DNA of 64,000 nucleotides from Ancylobacter aquaticus (GTDB taxonomy: Bacteria; Pseudomonadota; Alphaproteobacteria; Rhizobiales; Xanthobacteraceae): positions 1-64,000 of the forward strand of contig NZ_SMFY01000003.1 of NCBI RefSeq assembly GCF_004339465.1. Direction: 5' to 3'. Numbering within the stretch: the first letter of the stretch is position 1; every line of letters starts with the position of its first letter. The position numbers and the translations under genes were made by a program. Of this stretch, positions 24,729 through 33,849 are shown in pieces. The notes below the pieces were generated by a model, which saw only the letters and a program-made list of their open reading frames with translations, was not told the DNA's origin and ran no database searches.

Positions 24729-25994
24729 ATGCTCACCAGATCTCCCTATGAGCCGCTAACGCCGACCACGATGCCCGCCCGGCTGGGCGGCCTGCCGGAA
24801 ATGACACGCAGGCTCGGCCCTTCGGCCGAGTGGCGGGTGCGCGAGGTCGGCGACGGCAACCTCAACCTCGTCTTTATCGTGGAAGGACCGGCCGGTTCGC
24901 TGGTGGTGAAACAGGCGCTGCCTTATGCGCGCGTGGTTGGCGAGAGCTGGCCGATGTCGCTCGATCGCGCCTATTTCGAACATGAGGCCAGCATGCGCCT
25001 CGGTGCCCGCGATCCCGGCCGCATGCCTCACATGCACCTGTTCGACCGCGAGCAGGCCGTCCAGATCATGGAGCATCTCACCCCGCACATCATTTTGCGC
25101 AGGGGCCTGATCGACGGCACGCGCTATCCGATGCTGGGCGGGCATCTCGGCCGCTATCTCGCGCGCACGCTGTTCCGCGGATCGGACTGGTCGATGGAAA
25201 CAGCACGCCGGAAGGCGGATGTGGCGTTGTTTGCCGGCAATGTAGAGCTGTGTGGCATCACCGAGGATCTGTTCTTTACCGACCCATTCCACGATTGCGT
25301 GCGCAATCGCCACAATCCGCTTCTCGATCGCGACGTCATTGAACTTCGTGGCGACCGGGCGCTGAAGCTTGCGGCACTCCGCATGAAGACCCGTTTCTGC
25401 ACCAGCGCGCAGACGCTGCTGCACGGAGACCTTCATACCGGCTCGATCATGGTCAGCGCCGAGGACAGCCGGGTCATCGACGCCGAATTCGCCACCTATG
25501 GGCCGATCGGCTTCGACATCGGGTCGCTGCTCGCCAATCTCTGGATGGCATGTCTCGCACAAGGCGCGTTGCGGCCGAGCGACGACGAGGCAACCTCCTA
25601 TCGCGGCTGGATCCTCGCTCTCGCCGAGACCGTGTGGAAGGTTTTCGTCGCTGAATTTACGCATCTATGGCTCACCGAGCGTTCCGGAATCCTCGGCGGG
25701 CGGGAACTGCTGGAGCATCAGGATGATGCCGAAGGTGCCGCGCTTGCCCTGAACGCCCTGCTCGACGAGATCTGGCGCGACACGATTGGCTTTGCCGGCA
25801 TTGAGATGCATCGTCGCGTTGTTGGGCTCGCCCATATTGCCGAGTTCGAGGCCATCGCGGACGAGGAACTGCGGGCCGGCTGCGAGCGTCGCGCGCTCCG
25901 TCTCGGTCGCGCACTTGCCGTCGAGCCGGAGCGCTTTTCTGACATCGCCGATGTGAGTGCGCTGGTAGCGGAACTTGCCGGACGCGACCGATGA
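24729..25994 (+). CDS. mtnK: S-methyl-5-thioribose kinase
   Basis: This 421-residue APH-fold kinase should phosphorylate 5-methylthioribose, a step of methionine salvage. It has the nucleotide-loop GDGNLNLVFIV near residue 42, VVKQALPY with the ATP-binding Lys, the catalytic LLHGDLHTGSIM near residue 235 and the metal-binding IDAEFATYGPIGFDIG. These are the MtnK rather than aminoglycoside-kinase versions. No mtnA or other salvage gene is beside it. The upstream ECF-like promoter suggests stress control, and a Cys/Met PLP enzyme shares that motif. Confidence 0.9.
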   Translation: MLTRSPYEPLTPTTMPARLGGLPEMTRRLGPSAEWRVREVGDGNLNLVFIVEGPAGSLVVKQALPYARVVGESWPMSLDRAYFEHEASMRLGARDPGRMPHMHLFDREQAVQIMEHLTPHIILRRGLIDGTRYPMLGGHLGRYLARTLFRGSDWSMETARRKADVALFAGNVELCGITEDLFFTDPFHDCVRNRHNPLLDRDVIELRGDRALKLAALRMKTRFCTSAQTLLHGDLHTGSIMVSAEDSRVIDAEFATYGPIGFDIGSLLANLWMACLAQGALRPSDDEATSYRGWILALAETVWKVFVAEFTHLWLTERSGILGGRELLEHQDDAEGAALALNALLDEIWRDTIGFAGIEMHRRVVGLAHIAEFEAIADEELRAGCERRALRLGRALAVEPERFSDIADVSALVAELAGRDR

Positions 25995-26038
25995 TAAATC
26001 ATCAGCCGCGCCGCGACGCCGTGCCGTCTCCGCCGGAT

Positions 26039-26524
26039 TCAGCGACGCGAGATTGCGATGAGGATGATATCGTCCGCCGGGATCGGTGTGCCCTCGCCAT
26101 CCTTCCAGCTCGGCAGTGCAGGAAAGTCGTCTCGCGGAATGTCCAGCACGTTCAGGTGCCGGGCGAGGATCGCCACCGTCTCGATGGGAACGCCGACCGG
26201 GCGTCCGCCATAGCCGAACCAGCCGCCGAACGGCATCACCAGCACGATCCGGCCATCGGCGGTACGAACCACCTTCTCGACATAGCCGAGGATACGATCG
26301 TCGTAGTCCTGCATTGGCAGCCCGATGAGGTCGCCGACGCGCACCTTCTGCGGGAAGCGGCGGTTCATGCGTTGCTCGGGAGTGAGCCCGTCCTGCGCCT
26401 GCGTCGGCTGCGTATGGGCACCGCCTTCGGCGCGCATCGGCGGGGGATCATCCGCGTGGGCGCCGCCCGGCGCGACGCCGAGGACGGACACGCCGAGAAG
26501 AACAGAGAACAACGTGGCCTTCAT
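26039..26524 (-). CDS. Exported PRC-barrel-like protein
   Basis: This ~161-residue protein has a Sec signal (about residues 1-24, ending GAHADD) and a PRC-barrel-like domain (VRVGDLIGLPMQDYDDRILGYVEKVVR, GRIVLVMPFGG) at residues 55-120. PRC barrels often bind or tether partners; no enzymatic residues are evident. ATG at 26524 with GAAGGG upstream; a GTG three codons earlier is possible. It is divergent from the cytochrome b561 gene, with an AT-rich intergenic region that holds a perfect palindrome. Confidence 0.75.
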   Translation of the reverse strand: MKATLFSVLLGVSVLGVAPGGAHADDPPPMRAEGGAHTQPTQAQDGLTPEQRMNRRFPQKVRVGDLIGLPMQDYDDRILGYVEKVVRTADGRIVLVMPFGGWFGYGGRPVGVPIETVAILARHLNVLDIPRDDFPALPSWKDGEGTPIPADDIILIAISRR

Positions 26525-26591
26525 GGCGGGCACCCTTCATTCGAAATAATGATCAGGCGCCGAAGATAGTAATATCTTTGCGTAGATACAA

Positions 26592-26609
26592 GTATAATAT
26601 TGATTATAC
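26592..26609. promoter_or_regulatory. Perfect palindrome upstream of the cytochrome b561 gene
   Basis: GTATAATATTGATTATAC has 7-bp perfect arms around ATTG. A further half-site ATTATAC occurs at 26618-26624. The palindrome sits 34-51 bp before the ATG and includes a TATAAT box, so it could be an operator overlapping the promoter. The whole 26560-26640 stretch is far more AT-rich than the surroundings. Confidence 0.5.
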
Positions 26610-26642
26610 GGCTATTCATTATACAAATATGGAAAAAGTAAG

Positions 26643-27296
26643 ATGAATACGCAAAAGAAAATGCATCCTCTGCCCATAAGACTCATGCATTGGACCAATG
26701 CGATCGCAATGATAATTATGATCATGAGCGGATGGAAGATTTACAATGACGAGGTGATTTTCGGATTTCTGCACTTCCCCGACGCGATCACGCTCGGCCC
26801 CTGGGCCCAGCACGGCCTGCAATGGCATTTCTTCGGCATGTGGGTTCTCGCACTGAACGGGCTTGCCTATCTGGCCTACGGGGTGATTTCTGGCCGCTTC
26901 CGCCGGTTGCTGCTGCCGATCTCACCGCGTGAGGTGATCCGCGAAGCGCTGGCCGCGCTCACCTTCAAGCTCCAGCATGCCGACCTCACGCACTACAATG
27001 CGGTGCAGAAGACGCTGTATGTCGGCGTCATACTGGTGATCATCCTGCAGGTGATTTCCGGCCTCGCCATCTGGAAGCCGGTGCAGTTTTCGTTCCTCGT
27101 CTCGCTGTTCGGCGATTTCCAGGGCGCGCGCATCGTGCATTTCTTCGGCATGACGGCGATATGCCTGTTCATGGTCGTGCACATCGCGCTCGCCCTGCTC
27201 GTGCCCCGCACCATTCTGGCGATGCTTACCGGCGGCCCGAGGGTCGATGTCCGGCCGGCCGATGCGCCCGTCTCCATCAATTCCCCGAACATGTGA
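26643..27296 (+). CDS. Cytochrome b561-type di-heme membrane protein
   Basis: This 217-residue protein has four main transmembrane helices. His residues in the helices (RLMHWTN, WHFFGMW, RIVHFFGM, MVVHIALA) fit the heme ligands of bacterial cytochrome b561 / YceJ-like electron carriers. It would pass quinol electrons to a periplasmic enzyme. The molybdoenzyme gene starts 11 bp downstream in the same direction and is the evident partner. GGAAAAAG lies just before the ATG. The N-terminus is unusually AT-rich in codon use compared with neighbours. Confidence 0.87.
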   Translation: MNTQKKMHPLPIRLMHWTNAIAMIIMIMSGWKIYNDEVIFGFLHFPDAITLGPWAQHGLQWHFFGMWVLALNGLAYLAYGVISGRFRRLLLPISPREVIREALAALTFKLQHADLTHYNAVQKTLYVGVILVIILQVISGLAIWKPVQFSFLVSLFGDFQGARIVHFFGMTAICLFMVVHIALALLVPRTILAMLTGGPRVDVRPADAPVSINSPNM

Positions 27297-27307
27297 CGGA
27301 TCGCACC

Positions 27308-28099
27308 ATGTCCATCATCCGACGCTCGACTTCATTGTTCCAGCCGCGCCGCGGCCCGGAGCAGCGCATCCTCACCGAGAACCGCGCGCTGATCGAGGAT
27401 ATCGACCGTCGCAAGCTGCTGCGCGGCGCGGTGAGCCTCGGCGCGCTATCCATGCTGACCGGATGCGACGTCGCCGAGCAGCCGCAGGTCCAGAGCGTGC
27501 TGCGCACGGTCTCCTCTTTCAACGACCGGGTGCAGGCGGCAATCTTCGATCCGAACCGGCTGGCGCCCACCTATTCGGAGGCGCAGGTGGTGAATCCGCC
27601 GCGCTTCAACGCCTACTACGAGATTGAGAACGTCAAGCCGATCGATATTTCCGGCTGGAAGCTGGAGCTTGCGGGCCTCATCAACGACAGGCGCCCGTGG
27701 AACATTGAACAGATCTATGCCCTTCCCGAGCAGGAAGAGATCATCAAGCACATCTGTGTCGAGGGATGGGACTATATTGGCCAGTGGTCCGGCCCTAACC
27801 TCAGGCATTTCCTGACGCTGGTAGGCGCCGACCTGACGGCGAAATACGTCGCCTTCCACGGCAATGACGATTATCTGGAAGTCATCGACATGCCCTCGGC
27901 GCTGCATCCGCAGACCATTCTGGCCACAAAATACGCCCGCGAGCCGATCACCGATCCGTTTGGCTACCCGTTGCGCCTGCGCACCGCCGTGAAGCTAGGC
28001 TTCAAGAACCCGAAATGGATACGAGCCATCGAAGTCACCAATACCTACCAGGAGGGGTTCTGGGAGAAGCAGGGCTTCAACTGGTTCAGCGGGCTGTGA
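27308..28099 (+). CDS. MsrP/YedY-like molybdopterin-dependent oxidoreductase
   Basis: This 263-residue enzyme belongs to the sulfite-oxidase fold. It has a twin-arginine-like region (DIDRRKLLRGAVSLGALSML) for Tat export, though preceded by a longer N-terminal tail, and TGC could support a lipid anchor. The segment IKHICVEGWDYIGQWSG contains the single molybdenum-ligand Cys. Residues RLRTAVKLGFKNPKWI bind the cofactor. MsrP normally pairs with six-helix MsrQ for repair of methionine sulfoxide; here the partner is a b561 protein. The substrate is therefore uncertain. Confidence 0.88.
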   Translation: MSIIRRSTSLFQPRRGPEQRILTENRALIEDIDRRKLLRGAVSLGALSMLTGCDVAEQPQVQSVLRTVSSFNDRVQAAIFDPNRLAPTYSEAQVVNPPRFNAYYEIENVKPIDISGWKLELAGLINDRRPWNIEQIYALPEQEEIIKHICVEGWDYIGQWSGPNLRHFLTLVGADLTAKYVAFHGNDDYLEVIDMPSALHPQTILATKYAREPITDPFGYPLRLRTAVKLGFKNPKWIRAIEVTNTYQEGFWEKQGFNWFSGL

Positions 28100-28155
28100 G
28101 CGTGCCGACGCCCCGGCATCGCGATGAACCCGTTGCAGCCGGATGCGGATAGGCG

Positions 28156-30180
28156 ATGTTCTCGCTTATTTCGGCCCTTCTCTGCGCCGCCGTCGGCCTC
28201 CTGCTCTGGACCGGCGTCGGCTATGTGCTGGCGCGCCGCCTGGCGCTTGGCCATGGGCTGGCGCTGCCGGTCGCGCCGGCGCTCGGCTGGGCGGTGCAGA
28301 ACGCGGTCGCGCTGGCGCTGGGGCAATTGATCGGCTTCTCGCCCGTCGCGACGATCGGCGCGGCGGTGCTGCTGTGCTCCGTCCTTCTGGTGAAGAGGCA
28401 CTCGCTGGATGAGCCCTCGGCCAGCACAGACGCTGTGCCCTGGTGGCTCTTTGCCATGGCCGCGGTGGTGGCCATGGCTCCCGCCCTGGCCGTGCTGCCG
28501 AAGCAGGTCGCGGAGGGCGTCATCCTCGCGCCCGCCATCTTTGATCACTCGAAGATCGCGCTGATCGACGAGATCGTTCGGGGTGGGGTGCCCCCAGTCA
28601 ATCCATTCTTCGGGCCCACCGGCCAGTCAGCGGACGTCGCCTATTACTATCTCTGGCATTTCGGCGCCGCCCAGCTTGCTGGCCTGACGGGCGCAACCGG
28701 CTGGGAGGCGGACGCAGCGGCGAGCTGGTTCACGGCGTTCTCGACCCTCGCGCTCATGGCGGGTCTCGCGCGCTACCTCAGTGGTTCGCGGCTTGCTCCG
28801 GCCATCGCCCTCGCGCTGTGCTGCACCGGCTCGTTGCGGCCAGTCCTCGAGGCCATCGTCGGCGGTACCGCGCTTGAAGCTCTGCTAAAGCCCGCCAGCG
28901 GTTTTGCCGGCTGGCTGTTCCAGTCGAGCTGGAGTCCGCATCATGTCGCGGCGGCGGGTTGCCTCGTCACGGCCACGCTGCTGGTCACGCGCCTCACGCG
29001 CAACCCAAATCTCCTCTCGACCGTGATACTGGCCCTTGTCATGTCGGCCGGCTTCCAGAGTTCGATCTGGGTCGGCGGGGTGGTGATGGCGCTTGTCGCC
29101 GCCGCGCTCGTGCCTCTGATGCTGTCCTCGATCCCGCTCCCGGCGTGGCCGCGCTTTGTCGGGGCGGGGGTCGCGGCAGGGCTGCTCGCCCTCGCAATCG
29201 CCTCGCCGCTTCTCGTCGCCCAGTACCATGCCGCGCTGCTGCGGGCGGCTGGAAGCCCGGTAGCGGTTGTGCCCTATGCGGTGCTCGGTCCGCTGGCGGA
29301 AGCTGCCCTCGGCGGGGCGGGTAACATGGCGGCCTATTGGCTGGTGCTGCTCGTCGTCGAATTTCCGCTCGTCTATATCGCGGGCACCCTGACGCTGGCG
29401 CGCATGGCCACGGAGCGCGAGGAGGACGATGTGCGCCGGATCGATGTCCACGCGCTGCTCACCGTCGTCGCGGTCAGTCTCGCGTCGAGCTGGCTGCTCG
29501 TCAGCACGGTCGGCGACAATAACGATCTCGGCTGGCGCGCGGTGCTACCTGCGCTACTGGTGTTGACGGCTGCCGCTGCAGCGGGGATTGCGCGCTGGGT
29601 CGAACAACGCACCCGCCTTGTGGCCAGCCTCGCAGTGGCGGCCTTCGCGGCGAGCGTGCCAGCCGGCGCCATCATCATCGCCGGCAACGCGAGGGGCGAG
29701 CTGTCGCCCTCGGCAGAGGCGTTTGCGAAGGCACCCGCCATGTGGGCGGCGGTACGGCGCCACACGCCCGAAGACGCACGGGTCGCAAACAACCCCGGCC
29801 TGTTCGCCGACATGACGCCGTGGCCGGTCAACATTTCCTGGGCGCTGCTTGGCGATCGCCGCTCGTGTTTCGCCGGCAACGAACTGGCGATCGCTTTCGC
29901 CCCGCTTTCGCCAGAACGCCGGGCCGAGATTTCAGGCCGGTTTCTCCGCACCTTCGCCGGCGGTGGATCGCCCGACGACGTCCGCGCTCTGGCCGAGACC
30001 TATGGCTGCGGCACTGTGCTGCTCACCGCCCTCGACGGCGCCTGGGCGAACGACCCGTTCGCCGCCAATCGGTTCTACCGGCTGGCCGAGGCGCAGGCGG
30101 GTGCGTGGCGCGTCTATGTCGCCGTCCCGTCCTCGGACGACGATGCGCCACCGAATTCCGCCGGTCAGAGCGCCGAGTGA
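28156..30180 (+). CDS. Large polytopic membrane protein, glycosyltransferase-like
   Basis: This 674-residue protein has about twelve to fourteen hydrophobic helices and a C-terminal soluble part from about residue 510. A loop between the first helices and TM5 contains AIFDHSKIALIDEIVRG, NPFFGPTGQSADVAYYYLWHFG, a layout like GT-C-fold or DUF2298-type glycosyltransferases. No certain family match can be made by eye. The last 16 bases overlap the convergent SDR gene. It may act in cell-envelope glycan synthesis, but this is inference. Confidence 0.75.
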   Translation: MFSLISALLCAAVGLLLWTGVGYVLARRLALGHGLALPVAPALGWAVQNAVALALGQLIGFSPVATIGAAVLLCSVLLVKRHSLDEPSASTDAVPWWLFAMAAVVAMAPALAVLPKQVAEGVILAPAIFDHSKIALIDEIVRGGVPPVNPFFGPTGQSADVAYYYLWHFGAAQLAGLTGATGWEADAAASWFTAFSTLALMAGLARYLSGSRLAPAIALALCCTGSLRPVLEAIVGGTALEALLKPASGFAGWLFQSSWSPHHVAAAGCLVTATLLVTRLTRNPNLLSTVILALVMSAGFQSSIWVGGVVMALVAAALVPLMLSSIPLPAWPRFVGAGVAAGLLALAIASPLLVAQYHAALLRAAGSPVAVVPYAVLGPLAEAALGGAGNMAAYWLVLLVVEFPLVYIAGTLTLARMATEREEDDVRRIDVHALLTVVAVSLASSWLLVSTVGDNNDLGWRAVLPALLVLTAAAAAGIARWVEQRTRLVASLAVAAFAASVPAGAIIIAGNARGELSPSAEAFAKAPAMWAAVRRHTPEDARVANNPGLFADMTPWPVNISWALLGDRRSCFAGNELAIAFAPLSPERRAEISGRFLRTFAGGGSPDDVRALAETYGCGTVLLTALDGAWANDPFAANRFYRLAEAQAGAWRVYVAVPSSDDDAPPNSAGQSAE

Positions 30181-30971
30181 TCCTTCACCGCTTCCTCGAG
30201 CGCCGGCTTCAATCCGAGAAAGCGTTCGTCGACGGCAGCCGGATTGTCGCGGTTGAGCGCGATCATCTGAGCACGGGTCTCGCCGCCCCGGATCACCTCG
30301 AACGCGTTCTCCTCGATGCCGGCGACAATGGCGTCGGCGACAGCCGAGGCCGGCTCGCGCGCGAATCCGAGCTCGGGACCGGCGCGATTGGACTTCATCA
30401 TCGGCGTGTCCGTGCCGCCGGGATAGGCGGTCAGCACATGGATGCCTTCGCCCTTTAGCTCGCGTCGCATCGCCTCGCCGAAGCGGGCGAGACCGGCCTT
30501 GGTCGCGGCATAGGTCGCGTAGAATGGCGCACCGACCAGAGCGATGCCGGAAGCGATGTTCACGATGACGGCGTCGCCGCTGGCCCGCAACGCCGGCAAC
30601 GCCGCGCGCGTCAGCAGGATCGGTGCCACGAGATCGACCTCGATCATCGCCTGCAGTTCAGCCTCGGGGGTGTTTTCAAGACGTCCGGCCCGGACGCCGC
30701 CGGCGTTGTTGACGAGGATATCGAGCCCACCGAGCGCGTCGATGGCCTGCTTGAGAGTTGCCGCGCGCCCCTCTGGCGTCGCCACGTCGGCGACAATGCC
30801 ATGGATGCAAGAGCCGCTCGACTGCAGGTTCCGTACCGCTGTCGCCACGACCTCCGCCCGTCGGCCGCTAATGGCGACCTTCGCGCCCTTGGCCAGCAGC
30901 GCTTGCGCGAGAGCAAGGCCGATGCCGCTTGAGCCACCGGTGATCAGGACACGCTTGCCGTCGATCTTCAT
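30165..30971 (-). CDS. SDR-family oxidoreductase (DltE-like)
   Basis: This 268-residue short-chain dehydrogenase has TGGSSGIG near residue 11, NNAGG near 88, and the catalytic set IASG...YAATK near 140-158. Its start overlaps the stop of the GST-like gene by four bases (ATGA), so it is translated with it. It is the last gene of a TetR-divergent operon with two glutathione transferases, suggesting detoxification of a reactive carbonyl. Its tail overlaps the convergent membrane-protein gene by 16 bp. Confidence 0.9.
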   Translation of the reverse strand: MKIDGKRVLITGGSSGIGLALAQALLAKGAKVAISGRRAEVVATAVRNLQSSGSCIHGIVADVATPEGRAATLKQAIDALGGLDILVNNAGGVRAGRLENTPEAELQAMIEVDLVAPILLTRAALPALRASGDAVIVNIASGIALVGAPFYATYAATKAGLARFGEAMRRELKGEGIHVLTAYPGGTDTPMMKSNRAGPELGFAREPASAVADAIVAGIEENAFEVIRGGETRAQMIALNRDNPAAVDERFLGLKPALEEAVKDHSAL

Positions 30972-31846
30972 GATTGTGTTCCCTCTATTTTGTCCTGCGT
31001 CCTGGTCTCGAAATCGCTGGCGTCGTGGCGTTCGCGGAGCTGTTCGGAAGGATCGCCGCTCGTGCGATTGACCATGCGGCCGCGCGTCACGGCCGGTCGC
31101 GCGAAAACGGCATCGGCCCAGCGCTGTACGTTTGCGTAGCCCTGCACCGACAGGAATTCGGCGGCGCCGTACTGCCAGCCTTTGGCGAGGCCGCCATACC
31201 AGGGAAACACCGCGATATCAGCGATGGTGTAGTCGGCGCCGCCGAGATATTCGCTCTCGCTCAGGCGTCGATCCAGAACGTCCAGCTGACGCTTGACCTC
31301 CATGGCGAAGCGGTCGATCGCGTATTCGATCTTGATCGGCGCATAGGCGTAGAAATGGCCGAAGCCGCCGCCTAGATAGGGCGCGCTTCCCATCTGCCAG
31401 AACAGCCAGGACAGGCATTCGGCGCGTGCCGGCTGTTCGGCCGGCAGGAAGGCGCCGAACTTTTCGGCGAGGTAGAGGAGAATCGAGCCGGATTCGAACA
31501 CCCGCACCGGGGTCGGCCCGCTGCGGTCCACCAGCGCCGGGATCTTGGAGTTGGGGTTGGCCTCGACGAAGCCGCTGCCGAACTGGTCGCCCTCGCCGAT
31601 GCGGATCAGCCAGGCGTCGTACTCGGCGCCGGCATGCCCGAGCGCGAGCAACTCCTCGAGCATGATGGTGACTTTCACCCCGTTCGGTGTGCCCTGCGAG
31701 TACAGCTGGAGCGGATGGCGTCCAACCGGCAGCGCCTTTTCATGCGTCGACCCGGCGGTCGGCCGATTGATGTTGGCGAAGGTGCCCCCGCTCGGCTTGT
31801 TCCAGGTCCAGACTTTCGGAGGCCTGTATTCGGACGAATCCGTCAT
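30968..31846 (-). CDS. yghU: Glutathione-dependent disulfide-bond oxidoreductase (YghU type)
   Basis: This 292-residue protein of the Nu/GTT2-like GST class has the N-terminal extension typical of YghU (WTWNKPSGGTFANINRPTAG) and a thioredoxin-fold domain with YSQGTPNGVKVTIMLEEL and FESGSILLYLAEKFG. The C-terminal helical domain includes LDRRLSESEYLGGADYTIADIA. It reduces disulfides with two glutathiones in characterised relatives. Start ATG 31846. It follows a second GST gene by 30 bp. Confidence 0.92.
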   Translation of the reverse strand: MTDSSEYRPPKVWTWNKPSGGTFANINRPTAGSTHEKALPVGRHPLQLYSQGTPNGVKVTIMLEELLALGHAGAEYDAWLIRIGEGDQFGSGFVEANPNSKIPALVDRSGPTPVRVFESGSILLYLAEKFGAFLPAEQPARAECLSWLFWQMGSAPYLGGGFGHFYAYAPIKIEYAIDRFAMEVKRQLDVLDRRLSESEYLGGADYTIADIAVFPWYGGLAKGWQYGAAEFLSVQGYANVQRWADAVFARPAVTRGRMVNRTSGDPSEQLRERHDASDFETRTQDKIEGTQS

Positions 31847-31876
31847 TCTCCAACTCCACAAACGCTTCAGCGCGGA

Positions 31877-32581
31877 TCAGGCAGCCGGGGGATAGTTGGA
31901 CGGGAAGAGCGCACGCTTGGTCTCCTCGTCGCTCACGCGCTTGAAGGGATGGTCTTTGCCGACCGCGCGCGCGCGGGCTGCCGCCGGGCGCTTGTCGACC
32001 GTCTCGAACAGCCGCTTGAGATTGGGAAATGGCGCGAGCGGGTCATCGGCACCCTTGCGCACGCGCGAGGCGCGGTCGAGCCAGCCCCAGGCCGACATAT
32101 CGGCGATCGTATAGTCGTCCCCGGCGATATAGGTCCGCCCTTCAAGATGGTCGTTCAGCACCTGATAATGCCGCTCGGCCTCGCGGCGGTAACGGTTGAG
32201 GGCATAGGCTTCGCCCTCCGGCGCGGCGAACTGGAAGTGAACGGCCTGGCCCGAGAAGGGCCCGAGGCCGGAGGCAAGGAACAGCAGCCACGAAAGCAGC
32301 TCGGGCCGATCTGCCGCCTTGCCAAGAAACGTGCCGGTCTTCTCCGCGAGATAAATCAGGATCGCGGTGGAATCGAACACGCGCACTTCCTTGCCCGCCG
32401 GACCGTCCGTGTCGATGATTGCCGGCACTTTACCGTTGGGATTTATTGCGCGGAACCCGGGCGTGTGCTGCTCGCCCTTGCTGGTGTCGACAGGGTGGGT
32501 TTCGTACGGAAGACCTGCGTCTTCGAGGAACAGGGCGACCTTCGCGGGATTGGGCGTCGGGTGGAAATAGAGACGGATCAT
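31877..32581 (-). CDS. Glutathione S-transferase family protein
   Basis: This 234-residue protein has a thioredoxin-fold N-terminal domain (MIRLYFHPTPNPAKVALFLEDAGLPY, then NGKVPAIIDTDG and VFDSTAILIYLAEKTG) and an all-helical C-terminal domain (GRTYIAGDDYTIADMSAWGW). It probably conjugates or reduces electrophiles with glutathione in the cytoplasm. I chose the ATG at 32581, where GGGAG sits 6 bases upstream, over the ATG two codons earlier that directly abuts that site. It is the first gene of the TetR-divergent operon. Confidence 0.9.
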   Translation of the reverse strand: MIRLYFHPTPNPAKVALFLEDAGLPYETHPVDTSKGEQHTPGFRAINPNGKVPAIIDTDGPAGKEVRVFDSTAILIYLAEKTGTFLGKAADRPELLSWLLFLASGLGPFSGQAVHFQFAAPEGEAYALNRYRREAERHYQVLNDHLEGRTYIAGDDYTIADMSAWGWLDRASRVRKGADDPLAPFPNLKRLFETVDKRPAAARARAVGKDHPFKRVSDEETKRALFPSNYPPAA

Positions 32582-32652
32582 CGACATCTCCCGGGTTCTG
32601 CGACGTCGTGCGCAGCGGCCGCCTGCGGTATTGGGCGCCACACATTGAGTTT

Positions 32653-32668
32653 TAGTTCGATCGTTCTA
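32653..32668. promoter_or_regulatory. Imperfect palindrome, candidate TetR operator
   Basis: TAGTTCGATCGTTCTA has outer TAG/CTA and a central CGATCG with two mismatched pairs. It lies midway in the 147-bp divergent region between the GST operon and the TetR gene and abuts a CTATAATG box. It is a plausible TetR site. Confidence 0.45.
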
Positions 32669-32728
32669 TAATGCATCGAGCCGCTGCCGATGGCAAGATG
32701 CGGCTCAGACACATCGACAGGTATCGGG

Positions 32729-33346
32729 ATGGCAAGACCGCGGGAATTCGACGAGGAGGCCGTGCTGAATGCGGCGGTGGAGTGCTTCTGGAGTCGCGGC
32801 TACGAAGCGACCTCGGTACGTGACCTCATCGAGAAAACAGGCCTGACCGGCGCCAGCCTCTACAATGCCTTCGGCGACAAACGGGCATTTTATCAGCGGG
32901 CTCTGGACCATTATGTCGAGACAAGCATCCTGGATCGTATCCGGCGGTGCGAGGCGATGGCGCCGCGTGAGGCCATCGGCTCGTTCTTTGCCGAGATACT
33001 GAAACGCTCGCTTGATGACCGCACGCATAGAGGATGCATGCTGGTGAACGCGGCGCTCGACGTGGTGCCGCACGATCCGGGATTCCAGGACATAGTCGCC
33101 GGCGTGCTCACCCGGATCGAAGCGTTCTTTCTCGGACGCGTGAGAGCCGGACAGGTCGACGGAACGATCACGCTTGCCCTGCCGGCGGAGGACCTCGCCC
33201 GGCATCTGCTGGGGGTCCTGATGGGGTTGCGCGTGCTCGCGCGGGCCCGGCCGGAACGGGCCTTGCTCGAGGGCGTCGTCAGTCCGGCGCTCGCGCTGCT
33301 CGATGCGATCGAAACGGCCCGCCCGCCCAGATGTCATGTCGTTTGA
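32729..33346 (+). CDS. TetR/AcrR-family regulator
   Basis: This 205-residue repressor has the N-terminal HTH (EEAVLNAAVECFWSRGYEATSVRDLIEKTGLTGASLYNAFGDKRAFY) in residues 9-55 and a ligand domain with the C-terminal TetR_C pattern (HRGCMLVNAALD). ATG 32729 fits the family start MARPREFDEE. It is divergent from the GST/YghU/SDR operon and most likely represses it in response to an electrophile. Upstream in-frame codons back to 32690 are not needed. Confidence 0.92.
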   Translation: MARPREFDEEAVLNAAVECFWSRGYEATSVRDLIEKTGLTGASLYNAFGDKRAFYQRALDHYVETSILDRIRRCEAMAPREAIGSFFAEILKRSLDDRTHRGCMLVNAALDVVPHDPGFQDIVAGVLTRIEAFFLGRVRAGQVDGTITLALPAEDLARHLLGVLMGLRVLARARPERALLEGVVSPALALLDAIETARPPRCHVV

Positions 33347-33399
33347 CGAAATCTGCTGGATGCCCTGGGCGTGCATTTAAGGGGAATGTCAGGCCCACG

Positions 33400-33615
33400 T
33401 ACGCGATTGCCCGCGTCCGCCACCATGACGACTTCTCGCCGGACAACGATCCCCATGATGAGCGGGACTTCGGCGCTATCGGCCTGGAGGGTCTCGGCCG
33501 CGTCTTCTGGAAGATCGACTACTACGACCCGACCCTGACCCTCGGCAGCGAGGATTCCGCCGACCCCGCCCGCACCCGGCGCGTCCTCACCATCATGCTC
33601 GCCAAGGAATATTGA
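33400..33615 (+). pseudogene. DUF3768 C-terminal fragment
   Basis: The frame encodes a ~70-residue match to the DUF3768 domain: DFSPDNDPHDERDFGAI, RVFWKIDYYDPTLTLGSED, and the terminal RRVLTIMLAKEY before the stop. The N-terminal third of the domain is replaced by TetR-derived and unrelated sequence, with no start of its own. DUF3768 genes are common on plasmids and integrated elements, so this is probably mobile-element debris fused behind the TetR gene. Confidence 0.75.
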
Positions 33616-33849
33616 GGGAGGGGCGGCCGCAGCATGAGCTGAGTTCGCTGCGATAATGACGAATGGCCTGTTGGGGGCCGTTTGCAGTCGGTCCGCTTCC
33701 CGCACGAAAACGGAGAGAGCCGACATTCCGCATTCTGACCCCGTGGTGGTCGTCTCGGGAGCGGACGAGCCAGACCAATAGTTGTCGCTGAGGCACCGAG
33801 GCTTCGGCGCCGTGCATGCACTTAAGGGCGAGCCTGAGTGCAATTGCCC

